Below, in pieces: positions 9,090 through 16,441 of a stretch of DNA of 64,000 bases (its first letter is position 1; each line of letters starts with the position of its first letter). The translations under genes were made by a program, and so were the position numbers. The notes under the pieces were generated by a model. It did not search any database and had not been told where the DNA came from. It saw only the letters and a list, made by a program, of their open reading frames with translations. The DNA is from Streptomyces sp. NBC_01454. Its GTDB lineage: Bacteria; Actinomycetota; Actinomycetes; Streptomycetales; Streptomycetaceae. The stretch is taken from the NCBI RefSeq assembly GCF_036227565.1, contig NZ_CP109460.1, positions 3,100,001 to 3,164,000 of the forward strand, in the 5' to 3' direction.

Positions 9090-9488
9090 TCAGGCCGACC
9101 GCAGCGCCCTGGTCGCCAGTGCCTCGTCCTCCGCCCGGCGCTCCCGCATGACCTGCGCATACGCCCCGAGCGCGGCGCGCCGTCGGGACAAGTCGGCTAT
9201 CTCCGCGTCGAGTTGGATCATCTGCCGTTCGACGATGCCGCAGGAGAGCGCGCAGGGCGTCAGGCCGGGCCCACCCTGGGCGCAGGGCAACAAGGTGCGG
9301 ATGTCGTCCGTATTGAGCCCCGTGGCGAGAAGCTCCCGAATCCGGCCGACGATCTCCACCGCTTCCTCGTCGTCGTAGCGCCGGTAGCCGTTGGCGTCCC
9401 GCTGAGCGCGGAGCAGCCCCCGCTGCTCGTAGTAGCGCAGGGCTCGCGTACTGACTCCCGTATGCCGCGCGAGCTCGCCGATTCGCAT
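9090..9488 (-). CDS. MerR-family transcriptional regulator
   Basis: 132 residues. The N-terminal winged helix MRIGELARHTGVSTRALRYYEQ is diagnostic of MerR proteins, followed by the wing (ANGYRRYDD) and a dimerisation coiled coil. A short effector region contains CAQGGPGLTPCALSCG, so three cysteines could bind metal or sense redox; this is not established. The start at ATG 9488 follows GGGAGGGGG. It diverges from an alpha/beta hydrolase whose promoter region contains a MerR-type dyad, so it probably controls that gene and itself. Confidence 0.92.
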   Translation of the reverse strand: MRIGELARHTGVSTRALRYYEQRGLLRAQRDANGYRRYDDEEAVEIVGRIRELLATGLNTDDIRTLLPCAQGGPGLTPCALSCGIVERQMIQLDAEIADLSRRRAALGAYAQVMRERRAEDEALATRALRSA

Positions 9489-9632
9489 GCGGTCCCCCTC
9501 CCGGTCGATTCTCATTGATTCGTGTCGTGTTGCCACGTGTTGCTACACGTTGCGCCGATGCATGACATGCCGATACGTACGCTTTCCGGACGTTGCCGAT
9601 CGCACCGTGGCAGGCTTTCGTCGGCCGTCGAC

Positions 9633-9662
9633 TTGACCTTCACACCGGCGTCAAGGTGCAAC
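9633..9662 (+). promoter_or_regulatory. MerR-type promoter/operator
   Basis: TTGACC at 9633-9638 serves as a -35 box. The dyad ACCTT-N12-AAGGT (9636-9657) overlaps the stretched spacer between it and a weak -10 at about 9658-9663. Dyads inside 19-20 bp spacers are the known arrangement for MerR activation. The site lies 10-40 bases before the hydrolase start, so the transcript leader would be very short or absent. Confidence 0.7.
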
Positions 9663-9671
9663 CTCTCTCCC

Positions 9672-10496
9672 ATGACGCAGATTCCCGCCGGACCTCCCCC
9701 GGCTCCCGTCCCCTTTCCGCCCCTCTCCACCGCGGTCGCGGGCGACCCCACCGGCCCCGGCATCCTGCTGGCACACGGCGCGACCGGGAGCGTCAAGGGC
9801 AACTACGGCGGCCTCATCCCCGCGCTGTCGGCCTCCGGCCATCACGTGGTGGCGCCCGACTACCCGGGGTCCGGTGACTCCCCGCGTGCCACCGGCCCGC
9901 TGGAACTGGACGCACTGGCCGACGCCGTGGTGGCCGCGGCCACCGGGGCCGGTCTGGAGACCTTCACCGTGATCGGCTACTCGATGGGCACGGCCGTCGC
10001 CGTACGCGCCGCCGCGCGGCACCCCGAGCGGGTCCGCGGCCTCGTGCTGACCGCGGGACTCGCCCGCGCGGACGCCCGTACGACGGTGTGGATGGACCTG
10101 TTTCTGCACCTCCTGGAGCGGGCGGACCATGTGGGTTTCGCCCAGGCCCGGGCCCTCAGCAGCCTCGCCCCCGAGCGCTTCAACGCCCTGCTGCCCGCCG
10201 AACTGGCCGCCGTACTGGACCCGGACCCGTCCCTCCCGCCCAGCGGCTCGGCCGAACAGGCCGCGCTCGTCCGCACCTTGGACACCACGGCCGACCTGCC
10301 CGGCATCACGGTCCCGACCCTGGTCATCGCCACCACCCTGGACCCGCTGGTGCACCCCTCCCACTCCCGGTACCTGGCGGACCACATCCCCGGCGCCGCG
10401 TACGCCAAGATCGCCACGGGACATCTGCCCATGGTCGAGCACCCGCAGGAGTGGCAGAGCATGATTCAGGAGTTCCTCGCGCGGCACGGGCTGTGA
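9672..10496 (+). CDS. Alpha/beta hydrolase
   Basis: 274-residue alpha/beta hydrolase. The oxyanion region is LLAHGATGS, the nucleophile elbow is GYSMGTAVA (Ser near 103), a late Asp lies in TTLDPLVHP, and the catalytic His in ATGHLPMVEHP. The cap region is short. It starts at ATG 9672, about ten bases after the MerR-type promoter; the open frame upstream to 9522 covers that promoter and is not coding. Substrate is unknown; esterase, peroxidase-like or ring-cleavage hydrolase remain possible. Confidence 0.9.
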   Translation: MTQIPAGPPPAPVPFPPLSTAVAGDPTGPGILLAHGATGSVKGNYGGLIPALSASGHHVVAPDYPGSGDSPRATGPLELDALADAVVAAATGAGLETFTVIGYSMGTAVAVRAAARHPERVRGLVLTAGLARADARTTVWMDLFLHLLERADHVGFAQARALSSLAPERFNALLPAELAAVLDPDPSLPPSGSAEQAALVRTLDTTADLPGITVPTLVIATTLDPLVHPSHSRYLADHIPGAAYAKIATGHLPMVEHPQEWQSMIQEFLARHGL

Positions 10497-10609
10497 AGGG
10501 GATATGGGGAGCGCCGGCGCAGAAGGGTGTCGTCAGTGGTCGTGGGCGCACGAAAGGTGTCGTCAGTGATGGTGGGCGCCGGAGAGGCATCACAGCGCGG
10601 ACCTCACCT

Positions 10610-10871
10610 GCGTGGCTGGAAGAAGCTGGACGGCTGGAAGCGCTGGCTCACAGTGCGCGATGCCGGCCACTTCACCTTCATCGACCTGCCGGTACTGGCC
10701 GCACAGATCGGCGTCACCGACCCCACGGCCCCGATCTCCGGCAAGCGCTCCGGCGAGATCACCCGGGACTATGTCAGCGCCTTCTTCGACCAGCAGTTGC
10801 GCGGACTGCACCGTCCCCTGCTGGACGGCCCGTCCGCCGCCAACCCCGAGGTCGTCTTTCAACACCCCTGA
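10610..10871 (+). pseudogene. C-terminal remnant of a PAF-acetylhydrolase-like lipase
   Basis: Residues such as GWKKLDGWKRWLTVRDAGHF and the following TFIDLPVLAAQIGVT, SGKRSGEITRDYVSAFFD and LLDGPSAANPEVVF match the C-terminal quarter of Streptomyces alpha/beta hydrolases of the platelet-activating-factor acetylhydrolase type. The catalytic His is in AGHFTF. The rest of the enzyme, including the nucleophile elbow, is absent. Upstream sequence contains two imperfect copies of GGTGTCGTCAGTG (about 10525 and 10556) and no ribosome site fits. I read it as a decayed fragment. Confidence 0.7.
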
Positions 10872-10881
10872 CACCGCGGCA

Positions 10882-10941
10882 GGGGAAGGGGAAGGGGAAG
10901 GGGAAGGGGAAGGGGAAGGGGAAGGGGAAGGGGAAGGGGAA
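10882..10941 (+). repeat. (GGGGAA)10 perfect hexanucleotide array
   Basis: Ten uninterrupted copies of GGGGAA lie between the 3' ends of two convergent reading frames. Runs of four G separated by AA meet the simple pattern for G-quadruplex formation on this strand, and the tract is fully homopurine. Perfection implies recent expansion. Confidence 0.97.
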
Positions 10942-10973
10942 GGCTACCTGCCCTCCCCCATTCCGTTCCGCTC

Positions 10974-11483
10974 CTACTTGCCCTCGCCCTCCAGCACCTT
11001 GTCCAGAAAGGCGTCCAGGTTGCGCACGGTGCGGGCGATCCGGTCCTCCAGCGGGAGCGTCTCCTCGTGGCGCCCGGCGAGCTGTGAGCGCTTGCGCCCC
11101 CGGACGTAGAGGGAACAGGCAAGGTCGGCGCACAGATACGTACCGACGGTGTTCCCCTGCCTCCCCAGGGCGCCGGCCCGGCGCGCGGCAAGCAGGCTGA
11201 CACCAGATCCCGGGTGCCCGGTCACACAGACCGAACACACCGCCGTCTTGGTGAAGCTCCGCCGCACCCCCTGCGGCACCCGCAGGGTCACCCCGACGAG
11301 CCCGTCCCCCCGCGGCGCGACCAGATAACTCCGGTCCGGCGCCCCCGGATCACGCCACCCCAGAAAATCCAGGTCATCCCAGGGGAGCCCGGCCAGCCCC
11401 AACGGCAGATGCATCCTGCTCGCCTCGCCCTTCGAGCAATTCACGAAGGAGGCACGTATTGCTTTTTCACCTACGGGGTCCAT
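10974..11483 (-). CDS. FBP-domain (FusB/EF-G-binding-like) zinc protein
   Basis: 169 residues. The C-terminal half shows the treble-clef zinc site of FBP-domain proteins: CSVC near 83-86 and YLCADLACSLYVRGR about 35 residues later, flanked by DRIARTVRNLDAFLDKVL. The family includes FusB/FusC, which bind elongation factor G on the ribosome and rescue it from fusidic acid. Streptomyces members are of undetermined function. The ATG at 11483 lies 87 bases after the mycosin gene's stop on the same strand. The ribosome site is weak. Confidence 0.85.
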   Translation of the reverse strand: MDPVGEKAIRASFVNCSKGEASRMHLPLGLAGLPWDDLDFLGWRDPGAPDRSYLVAPRGDGLVGVTLRVPQGVRRSFTKTAVCSVCVTGHPGSGVSLLAARRAGALGRQGNTVGTYLCADLACSLYVRGRKRSQLAGRHEETLPLEDRIARTVRNLDAFLDKVLEGEGK

Positions 11484-11570
11484 GACCTGGGAAACTAGCC
11501 GGACGGCGGGGGTGGCGTCGCCTGATTTTTTCCCGCGACAAACGCCCGCCGCCCGGGTATGCCGTGCGGC

Positions 11571-12755
11571 TCAGCCCCAGGCCTGATGGCTGCTGTTCTT
11601 GCGGCGGCGGACGGAGACCACGATGGCGATGATGACGCCGGCGACGAGGAGGACGCCGAGGGCGATGCCGCCGTAGAGCATGATCGCTTGCTTGCCGCCC
11701 ATGGGCGGGTTGGGGTCGAAGCCCTTGTCGGCGGCGTTCTGGGACGACGCCTTGGCGTCCGGCATCGGCAGCGGGCCCTGCGCCGGGCCGGCCTGGATGG
11801 TGCGCCGGAGGGCCGGGCCGGGCTGGATGAAGCCGTAGCCGTAGTGGGCGTCCGGGAGCTTGAGGTGCTTGTCCTTCTCGGCCTGCGCCAGTCCGGCGGT
11901 CTTCACGAGACGGTTGGCGATCTGGCCGGGAGTGAGGTCGGGGAACTTCTGCTTGAGGAGGGCCGCGGCGGCGGAGACATACGCGGAGGCGGCCGAGCTG
12001 CCGTCTGCGGACGTGCGGTAGTCGGAGTCGCTCTTGCCCATCGCCACGGGAACCTTCACTCCGGGCGCGAGCAGATCCATGTCCGAGTTGTAGTTGTTGT
12101 CGTCGGAGGCCTCGCCGTACTCGTCGACCGACCCGACGCCGATCGCACCCTTGCAGCCCACCGGATAGCTCTTCTGGGACCAGCCATCGTTGCCCACGGC
12201 GGCCACGACCACGGCGCCCCTCTTCAGGGCGTACTGGATGGACTCGCACATGTCACCCTCCATGTCCCCTCCATAGGACATGTTGATGACGTCCGCACCG
12301 TGGTCCGCGGCCCATCGGGTGGCCTGGCCGCTGTTCTTGTACTCCGGGACGGGCAGAATCTTCGCGTCCGGTGCCAACCCCTTGACGCCTTGGGAACCGT
12401 TCGGGCCGTGTCCGTGCCCCGCGATGATTCCGGCCATGGCGGTGCCGTGGTCCCGGATGTCCTCATGGGCGGAAAGGTGCTTGGCGCCCTCGGCCTCCGT
12501 GGCCTTTCCGAAGTCCGGGCCGGGAAGGAACTGGCCCTTGAGGTCCTGGTGCGTCTCCCGGAAGCCGCTGTCGAGCACGGCCACCGTCACGCCCTTGCCC
12601 GTGGCGTCCTTCCAGAGCTGCTGGGCCCCGAACGCCTCCAACGGCCACAGATCCTTGCGTACTTGATCCGCGGAGGCGGTACCGCCCGCAGCCAGCAGCA
12701 GCGCTCCGGTCAGCGCAGCACCCGCCGTCGCGCGCAGTGTTCGGGTGACCCTCAT
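11571..12755 (-). CDS. mycP: Type VII secretion mycosin (subtilisin-like protease)
   Basis: 394-residue membrane-anchored S8 serine protease. A signal peptide (ALTGALLLAAGGTASAD) precedes the catalytic triad: Asp62 in VAVLDSG, His103 in DHGTAMAGIIAGHG, and Ser near 253 in GSSAASAYVSAAAALL. A C-terminal transmembrane helix (GIALGVLLVAGVIIAIVVSV) is followed by a basic tail. This is the architecture of MycP mycosins, which stabilise and process type VII (ESX) substrates at the cell envelope. It starts at ATG 12755 with AAGGAG upstream. It follows two T7SS-type genes on the same strand, separated by a hairpin. Confidence 0.93.
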   Translation of the reverse strand: MRVTRTLRATAGAALTGALLLAAGGTASADQVRKDLWPLEAFGAQQLWKDATGKGVTVAVLDSGFRETHQDLKGQFLPGPDFGKATEAEGAKHLSAHEDIRDHGTAMAGIIAGHGHGPNGSQGVKGLAPDAKILPVPEYKNSGQATRWAADHGADVINMSYGGDMEGDMCESIQYALKRGAVVVAAVGNDGWSQKSYPVGCKGAIGVGSVDEYGEASDDNNYNSDMDLLAPGVKVPVAMGKSDSDYRTSADGSSAASAYVSAAAALLKQKFPDLTPGQIANRLVKTAGLAQAEKDKHLKLPDAHYGYGFIQPGPALRRTIQAGPAQGPLPMPDAKASSQNAADKGFDPNPPMGGKQAIMLYGGIALGVLLVAGVIIAIVVSVRRRKNSSHQAWG

Positions 12756-12805
12756 CCTCGCTCCTTCTTGCTGTGCTCCGGGCGGCATTGTTCCGCCTGA
12801 GAAAA

Positions 12806-12834
12806 GGCCCCGCACACCCGGGGGGTGCGGGGCC
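12806..12834 (-). terminator. GC hairpin between T7SS gene and mycP
   Basis: GGCCCCGCAC at 12806-12815 pairs with GTGCGGGGCC at 12825-12834, a perfect 10-bp stem. On the minus strand it is followed by CTTTTCTC. It lies between the stop at 12869 and the mycP start, so it may terminate or attenuate read-through into mycP. Confidence 0.7.
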
Positions 12835-12868
12835 ATGCCTCATTGGCCGCATGCGACGTTACGTCGGC

Positions 12869-14263
12869 CTACTCGATGACGCGAGGGGCCACCTGACGTT
12901 CGGGCGTCCAGGTCTCCTCGTCCTCGACGAGGTAGTCGGGACGCTGCCCGGTGGTGCGCTCCTTGCCCTTCTTGTCCTTGCCCTTGGCTCCGGCGGCACC
13001 CGTGCCCGCCTGGTTGCCGCCGCGGCTGCGGTGCAGCCCCGAGCCGCCCTGCTTGGCGCCGCCCGCCGGGCCGCCCGGCTTGCCGACCAGGCCGCCACGG
13101 GTACGCGCCTGCGGACCGCCGCGCCCGGCCGCACCGGCCTTGCCCGCACCGAGGCCGGCGCCCGGCATACCGCCACCGCGCATACCGCCGGCTCCGATGG
13201 CTCCTGCCGCGCCGATCGCCCCGGACGCCAGCCCACCACCGGAGAATCCGCCGCCCGAGCCGCCGGGCATGCCGTGCCCCGCACCCGCCGTGCCACCACT
13301 GATACCGCCGCCGGCCGACGGCGGAGCGAGGGTGCCGCCCTGCACGCTGTCCAGCCCGGTCGTCACCGGCACTTCGGGCCGCACCAGGTGGTGGGGGCTG
13401 TCGAAGCCCTTCGGGACGGCGTGGCCCCCCGCACCGTTGTGCGTGCCCGAGTCCGACGACGACGTCTTCGGGTGGCTGCCGCCGATCACGGGCATCCGCA
13501 CCGGAGGCGGCGGCGGGGACGAGGACGCGGGCTTCGGCCAGTCGTCCCCGGGGCCGCCCGGCTCGACCCCCTCGTTGAGCCGCTTGCCCTGCCCCTCGTA
13601 ATGCGCCGCCAGCTCATCCATCACGATGACCGCCTCGACCTGGCGCTCCTTGCTCAGGGACAGGTTGTCCCGGTTGAGCTCCAGTGCCATGCGGGTGTCC
13701 ATCTTCGGGTTCTGCATGTCCTGCTTGAACTGGCTGTCGTCGCCCTTTTCGTCCGTGGCCCGGTCGACCATGCCCGGGTCATGGATCTTGGACATGGTCT
13801 GCTTGGCCTGGCGCAGATTGTGCGCGACGCCGACCTCCGGTCCCGAGGCGCGCGAACCGATGAGCGTGGACTCGACGTTGCGGGAGTGCTGGTAGGTCCG
13901 GTCGATCTTCTCCAGGACCTTGCCGGCCTGCCGGCGGAAGGCCTGGGCCGCCGAGCCCTCCCAGTGCGCCGTGGCATGCTCGACGGCGTCCATGAAGCCC
14001 TTGCGGATGCCGCCCTGGCCGTCCTCGCCGGCGAGGCGGTCGGCGGAGGCGCGCCAGTGCTGGCCGGAGGTCTCGATCGCCTCGGGGTTGGCGTTGGCGA
14101 TCATTGCGCGGAGTGCGTTGATGCCGTGGTGATGGAAGTCGGAGGGTGAACGGGGGGTCAGATGCTGCCCCTTGAACGACTTCAGCCGCTCGTCCCGCTC
14201 GTGGTTCTTGCGCTGCTGCTCCATCGCCTTGGCGTTGTCGTACTCCTGCTTGGCGTCAACCAT
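12869..14263 (-). CDS. PPE/WXG-like type VII secretion-associated protein
   Basis: 464 residues. The first 240 are alpha-helical with a WxG-type turn (AHWEGSAAQAFRRQAGKV) typical of ESX substrates of the PPE/WXG class. A long low-complexity linker rich in Gly, Ala, Pro and Ser follows (about 240-425). The end is a conserved tail, PDYLVEDEETWTPE, seen in Streptomyces homologues (from memory). No Sec signal is present. Adjacent genes are a small helical ESX-like protein upstream and mycP downstream, which supports export through a type VII system. The Gly-rich middle may be disordered in the envelope. Confidence 0.85.
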   Translation of the reverse strand: MVDAKQEYDNAKAMEQQRKNHERDERLKSFKGQHLTPRSPSDFHHHGINALRAMIANANPEAIETSGQHWRASADRLAGEDGQGGIRKGFMDAVEHATAHWEGSAAQAFRRQAGKVLEKIDRTYQHSRNVESTLIGSRASGPEVGVAHNLRQAKQTMSKIHDPGMVDRATDEKGDDSQFKQDMQNPKMDTRMALELNRDNLSLSKERQVEAVIVMDELAAHYEGQGKRLNEGVEPGGPGDDWPKPASSSPPPPPVRMPVIGGSHPKTSSSDSGTHNGAGGHAVPKGFDSPHHLVRPEVPVTTGLDSVQGGTLAPPSAGGGISGGTAGAGHGMPGGSGGGFSGGGLASGAIGAAGAIGAGGMRGGGMPGAGLGAGKAGAAGRGGPQARTRGGLVGKPGGPAGGAKQGGSGLHRSRGGNQAGTGAAGAKGKDKKGKERTTGQRPDYLVEDEETWTPERQVAPRVIE

Positions 14264-14317
14264 GCAGGCCCCCCTTCATCTGCGGCTCCGTCTCTCTTCC
14301 GTGCATCCCGCGGCCGC

Positions 14318-14629
14318 TCAGCCGTTCATCGACGTCTTGGTCTCGTGCTCCTGGTCCTCGTACGCACCCCGGCTGGCTTCCGTCTTCTCGCCGAACTGGT
14401 GGATGAGGTCCTGGAGCGCATTGATGACCTGCGACATGTACTCCTGCATGCCGTCATGGGCCTTGGCGAGTTTCCCCGCCTCCAGGAAATCGACGCCGAA
14501 TGCCGACTTCGGGATGGTGGTGCTGTATTTCACCTTCTGGCTGGGTTCATCCATATCGGCCCGCAGGCGCCGGAGCTGGCGTACCACGCCGTCCAGTTCG
14601 TCGAGGTCGACCTTGAACCGCTCGCTCAT
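14318..14629 (-). CDS. Small helical ESX-like protein
   Basis: 103 residues, almost entirely helical, in the size range of WXG100 proteins: FKVDLDELDGVVRQLRRLRA, then KAHDGMQEYMSQVINALQD. A classical W-x-G is not visible, so it is a divergent member. It starts at ATG 14629 with GGGAGAG upstream. It is first in the row followed by the PPE-like gene (54 bases on) and mycP, and probably forms a helical pair with the PPE-like product. Confidence 0.8.
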   Translation of the reverse strand: MSERFKVDLDELDGVVRQLRRLRADMDEPSQKVKYSTTIPKSAFGVDFLEAGKLAKAHDGMQEYMSQVINALQDLIHQFGEKTEASRGAYEDQEHETKTSMNG

Positions 14630-14710
14630 TACCGCTCTCCCCGTTCCCCGCTCGTCCCGCTCGCACCGCCCCGCAAAGCCGTCACGCCAAGGACAATATG
14701 AAGTCAATAA

Positions 14711-14740
14711 ATACTAGGGAGTTGGCCCCTGCCGCTGCAA
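14711..14740 (-). promoter_or_regulatory. Putative promoter of the T7SS locus
   Basis: On the minus strand TTGCAG (14740-14735) and TAGTAT (14716-14711) are separated by 18 bases, close to the housekeeping sigma consensus. They lie about 80-110 bases before the first T7SS gene, in a locally AT-rich patch. Confidence 0.45.
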
Positions 14741-14847
14741 GATCGAAAGTCATGATCTGTCCGGATTAACGCGGGATGGCGCCGCAGTTTGTAGAGCGGT
14801 TGTTACCTTCGCGGCGCAACCGATCCGTTCGGTGATCACCGTAGCGA

Positions 14848-16119
14848 TCACGCGTGGAGCGAGGCGAGTTCGACGACCGTGATGTCCGGTGGGGCTCCCA
14901 GGCGTACCGGTGGTCCCCAGGCGCCGGCGCCGCGGGTGACGTAGAGCTGCGTGTCGCCGTAGCGCTGGAGGCCGGCGACGGTGGGGTTGGTGGCGGCGGC
15001 GACGTAGGTGAAGGGCCACATCTGGCCGCCGTGGGTGTGGCCGGAGAGCTGGAGGTCGACCCCGAAGTGGACGGTGTCGTGGATGGTGACCGGCTGATGG
15101 GCCATCAGGACGACGGCGCGGGCCGGGTCCCGGCCAGTGAGGGCACGGTCGTAGTCCGGGCCCGCCTGTTCGGTCTGGCCGGTGATGTCGTTGACGCCGG
15201 CGAGGTCGAAGCCGGGGAGTTCGGTCCGGGCGTTCTCCAGCGGATGGATACCCAGTTCGCGTACGTGGTCGACCCATTGGTCGGCGCCCGAGTAGTACTC
15301 GTGGTTTCCGGTGACGAAGAAGGCGCCGTGCCGGGAGCGCAGGTCGCGCAGCGGCTCGGCGGCCGGTCCGAGGTCGGCGACGCTGCCGTCGACCAGGTCG
15401 CCGACGATGGCCACCAGGTCGGGGGTGGTGCTGTTGACGGCGGCGACGACGCGCCGGGTGTGGGCGCGGCCGAGGATCGGGCCGAGGTGGATGTCGCTGA
15501 CGACGGCGATGCGGTAGCCGTGGGCGGCGCGCGGCAGTTTGGCCAGCGGGATCGTCACGCGCTTCACCACCGGGCCGCGCAGGGTCGTCGCGGTGCCGTA
15601 TCCGACGGCGGCCGTGGTGGCCAGGGAGGCGCCGGCGGCGACCGCCCGGGCGAGGAAGAGCCGACGGGGCGGGGTCGGGGGCGGCGGCAGGGCGGATGTG
15701 CCGGGCGGGAGGAGGGTGGGAGAGGTGGGCGGTGTGGGTGAGGGAGGAGGTGTGGGGGAAGGGGGCGCGGGAGCGGTGGCCGGGGGGTCGGGTTCCGTGG
15801 GCTCGTGGTGGCGGAGGGCCCGGAGTCCCAGCGCACGGACCACCTCTCCGGCCAGCAGCGCCAGTGTGAGATAGAGCACCATGGCCAGCCACAGGTAGCC
15901 GGGCCAGGCCAGTGCCTGCTGGACGGGGAAGGGGGCGCCGGCCCGGCCGGACAGCAGGGCGGCGAGGGCGGTCAGCGGGAGGACGAAGGCGGCGGCGGTG
16001 CCCGCACGGCGGAGCCGGCCGCCCGGTTTCGTGGTGTCACGGACCAGCCGGCACCACAGATAGCGGTGCACGCCGAGGAACAGTCCGAGCACCGGGACCA
16101 CGATCAGCGCGAAGAGCAC
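14848..16119 (-). CDS. Membrane metallophosphoesterase (YkuE-like)
   Basis: 423 residues. Several N-terminal membrane helices (for example MLFALIVVPVLGLFLGVHRY and AAAFVLPLTALAALLSG) precede a Pro/Ser-rich linker, another hydrophobic stretch, and a calcineurin-like catalytic domain. The metal ligands are plain: VSDIHLGP, GDLVDG, GNHEYY, and GHTHGGQMWPF. Enzymes of this kind hydrolyse phosphoesters, including lipid-linked ones; the substrate is unknown. The next gene upstream on the same strand ends at 16431-16141 with 21 bases between, so they may be co-transcribed. Start is ATG 16119. Confidence 0.9.
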   Translation of the reverse strand: MLFALIVVPVLGLFLGVHRYLWCRLVRDTTKPGGRLRRAGTAAAFVLPLTALAALLSGRAGAPFPVQQALAWPGYLWLAMVLYLTLALLAGEVVRALGLRALRHHEPTEPDPPATAPAPPSPTPPPSPTPPTSPTLLPPGTSALPPPPTPPRRLFLARAVAAGASLATTAAVGYGTATTLRGPVVKRVTIPLAKLPRAAHGYRIAVVSDIHLGPILGRAHTRRVVAAVNSTTPDLVAIVGDLVDGSVADLGPAAEPLRDLRSRHGAFFVTGNHEYYSGADQWVDHVRELGIHPLENARTELPGFDLAGVNDITGQTEQAGPDYDRALTGRDPARAVVLMAHQPVTIHDTVHFGVDLQLSGHTHGGQMWPFTYVAAATNPTVAGLQRYGDTQLYVTRGAGAWGPPVRLGAPPDITVVELASLHA

Positions 16120-16140
16120 GGCGGCTCCCGTTCCGGTGGC

Positions 16141-16431
16141 TCAGGAGGCGGGCGGGGAAGGGGGGACGGGCTGGTCAGCGGCGTGGTCGGGGGTCTCGCG
16201 GCGCAGCGCACGGACACCGCGGAACCCGATCACGCCAATCACCGTCCCCAAGAGAAAGGACACCACCGCGAGCAGCAGATGGACCCAGAAGTAGGCGGTC
16301 GGGTCACCCGCGTCGTCGAAGGCGAGACCGCTCCCGTCCTGCCAGAGGTTTTTGACGAAAGTGATCCAGATGAACCAGCTCCACACCCCGAAGGCGAGCA
16401 GGAACCAGGACACGGGGCGAGTGAGCTTCAT
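16141..16431 (-). CDS. SCO4848-family small membrane protein
   Basis: 96 residues with two transmembrane helices (VSWFLLAFGVWSWFIWITF and YFWVHLLLAVVSFLLGTVIG) and charged ends. It matches the conserved actinobacterial membrane protein annotated as the SCO4848 family, of unknown function. Start at ATG 16431 with GGGA upstream; the longer frame runs into the divergent carboxypeptidase gene. It sits between a metallophosphoesterase and a D-Ala-D-Ala carboxypeptidase, suggesting an envelope role (inference). Confidence 0.85.
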   Translation of the reverse strand: MKLTRPVSWFLLAFGVWSWFIWITFVKNLWQDGSGLAFDDAGDPTAYFWVHLLLAVVSFLLGTVIGVIGFRGVRALRRETPDHAADQPVPPSPPAS

Positions 16432-16441
16432 AGATCCCAGT

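Noticed and set aside
10881..10943. CRISPR array or short-spacer repeat
   Set aside because: The hexamer is contiguous without spacers; it is a microsatellite.
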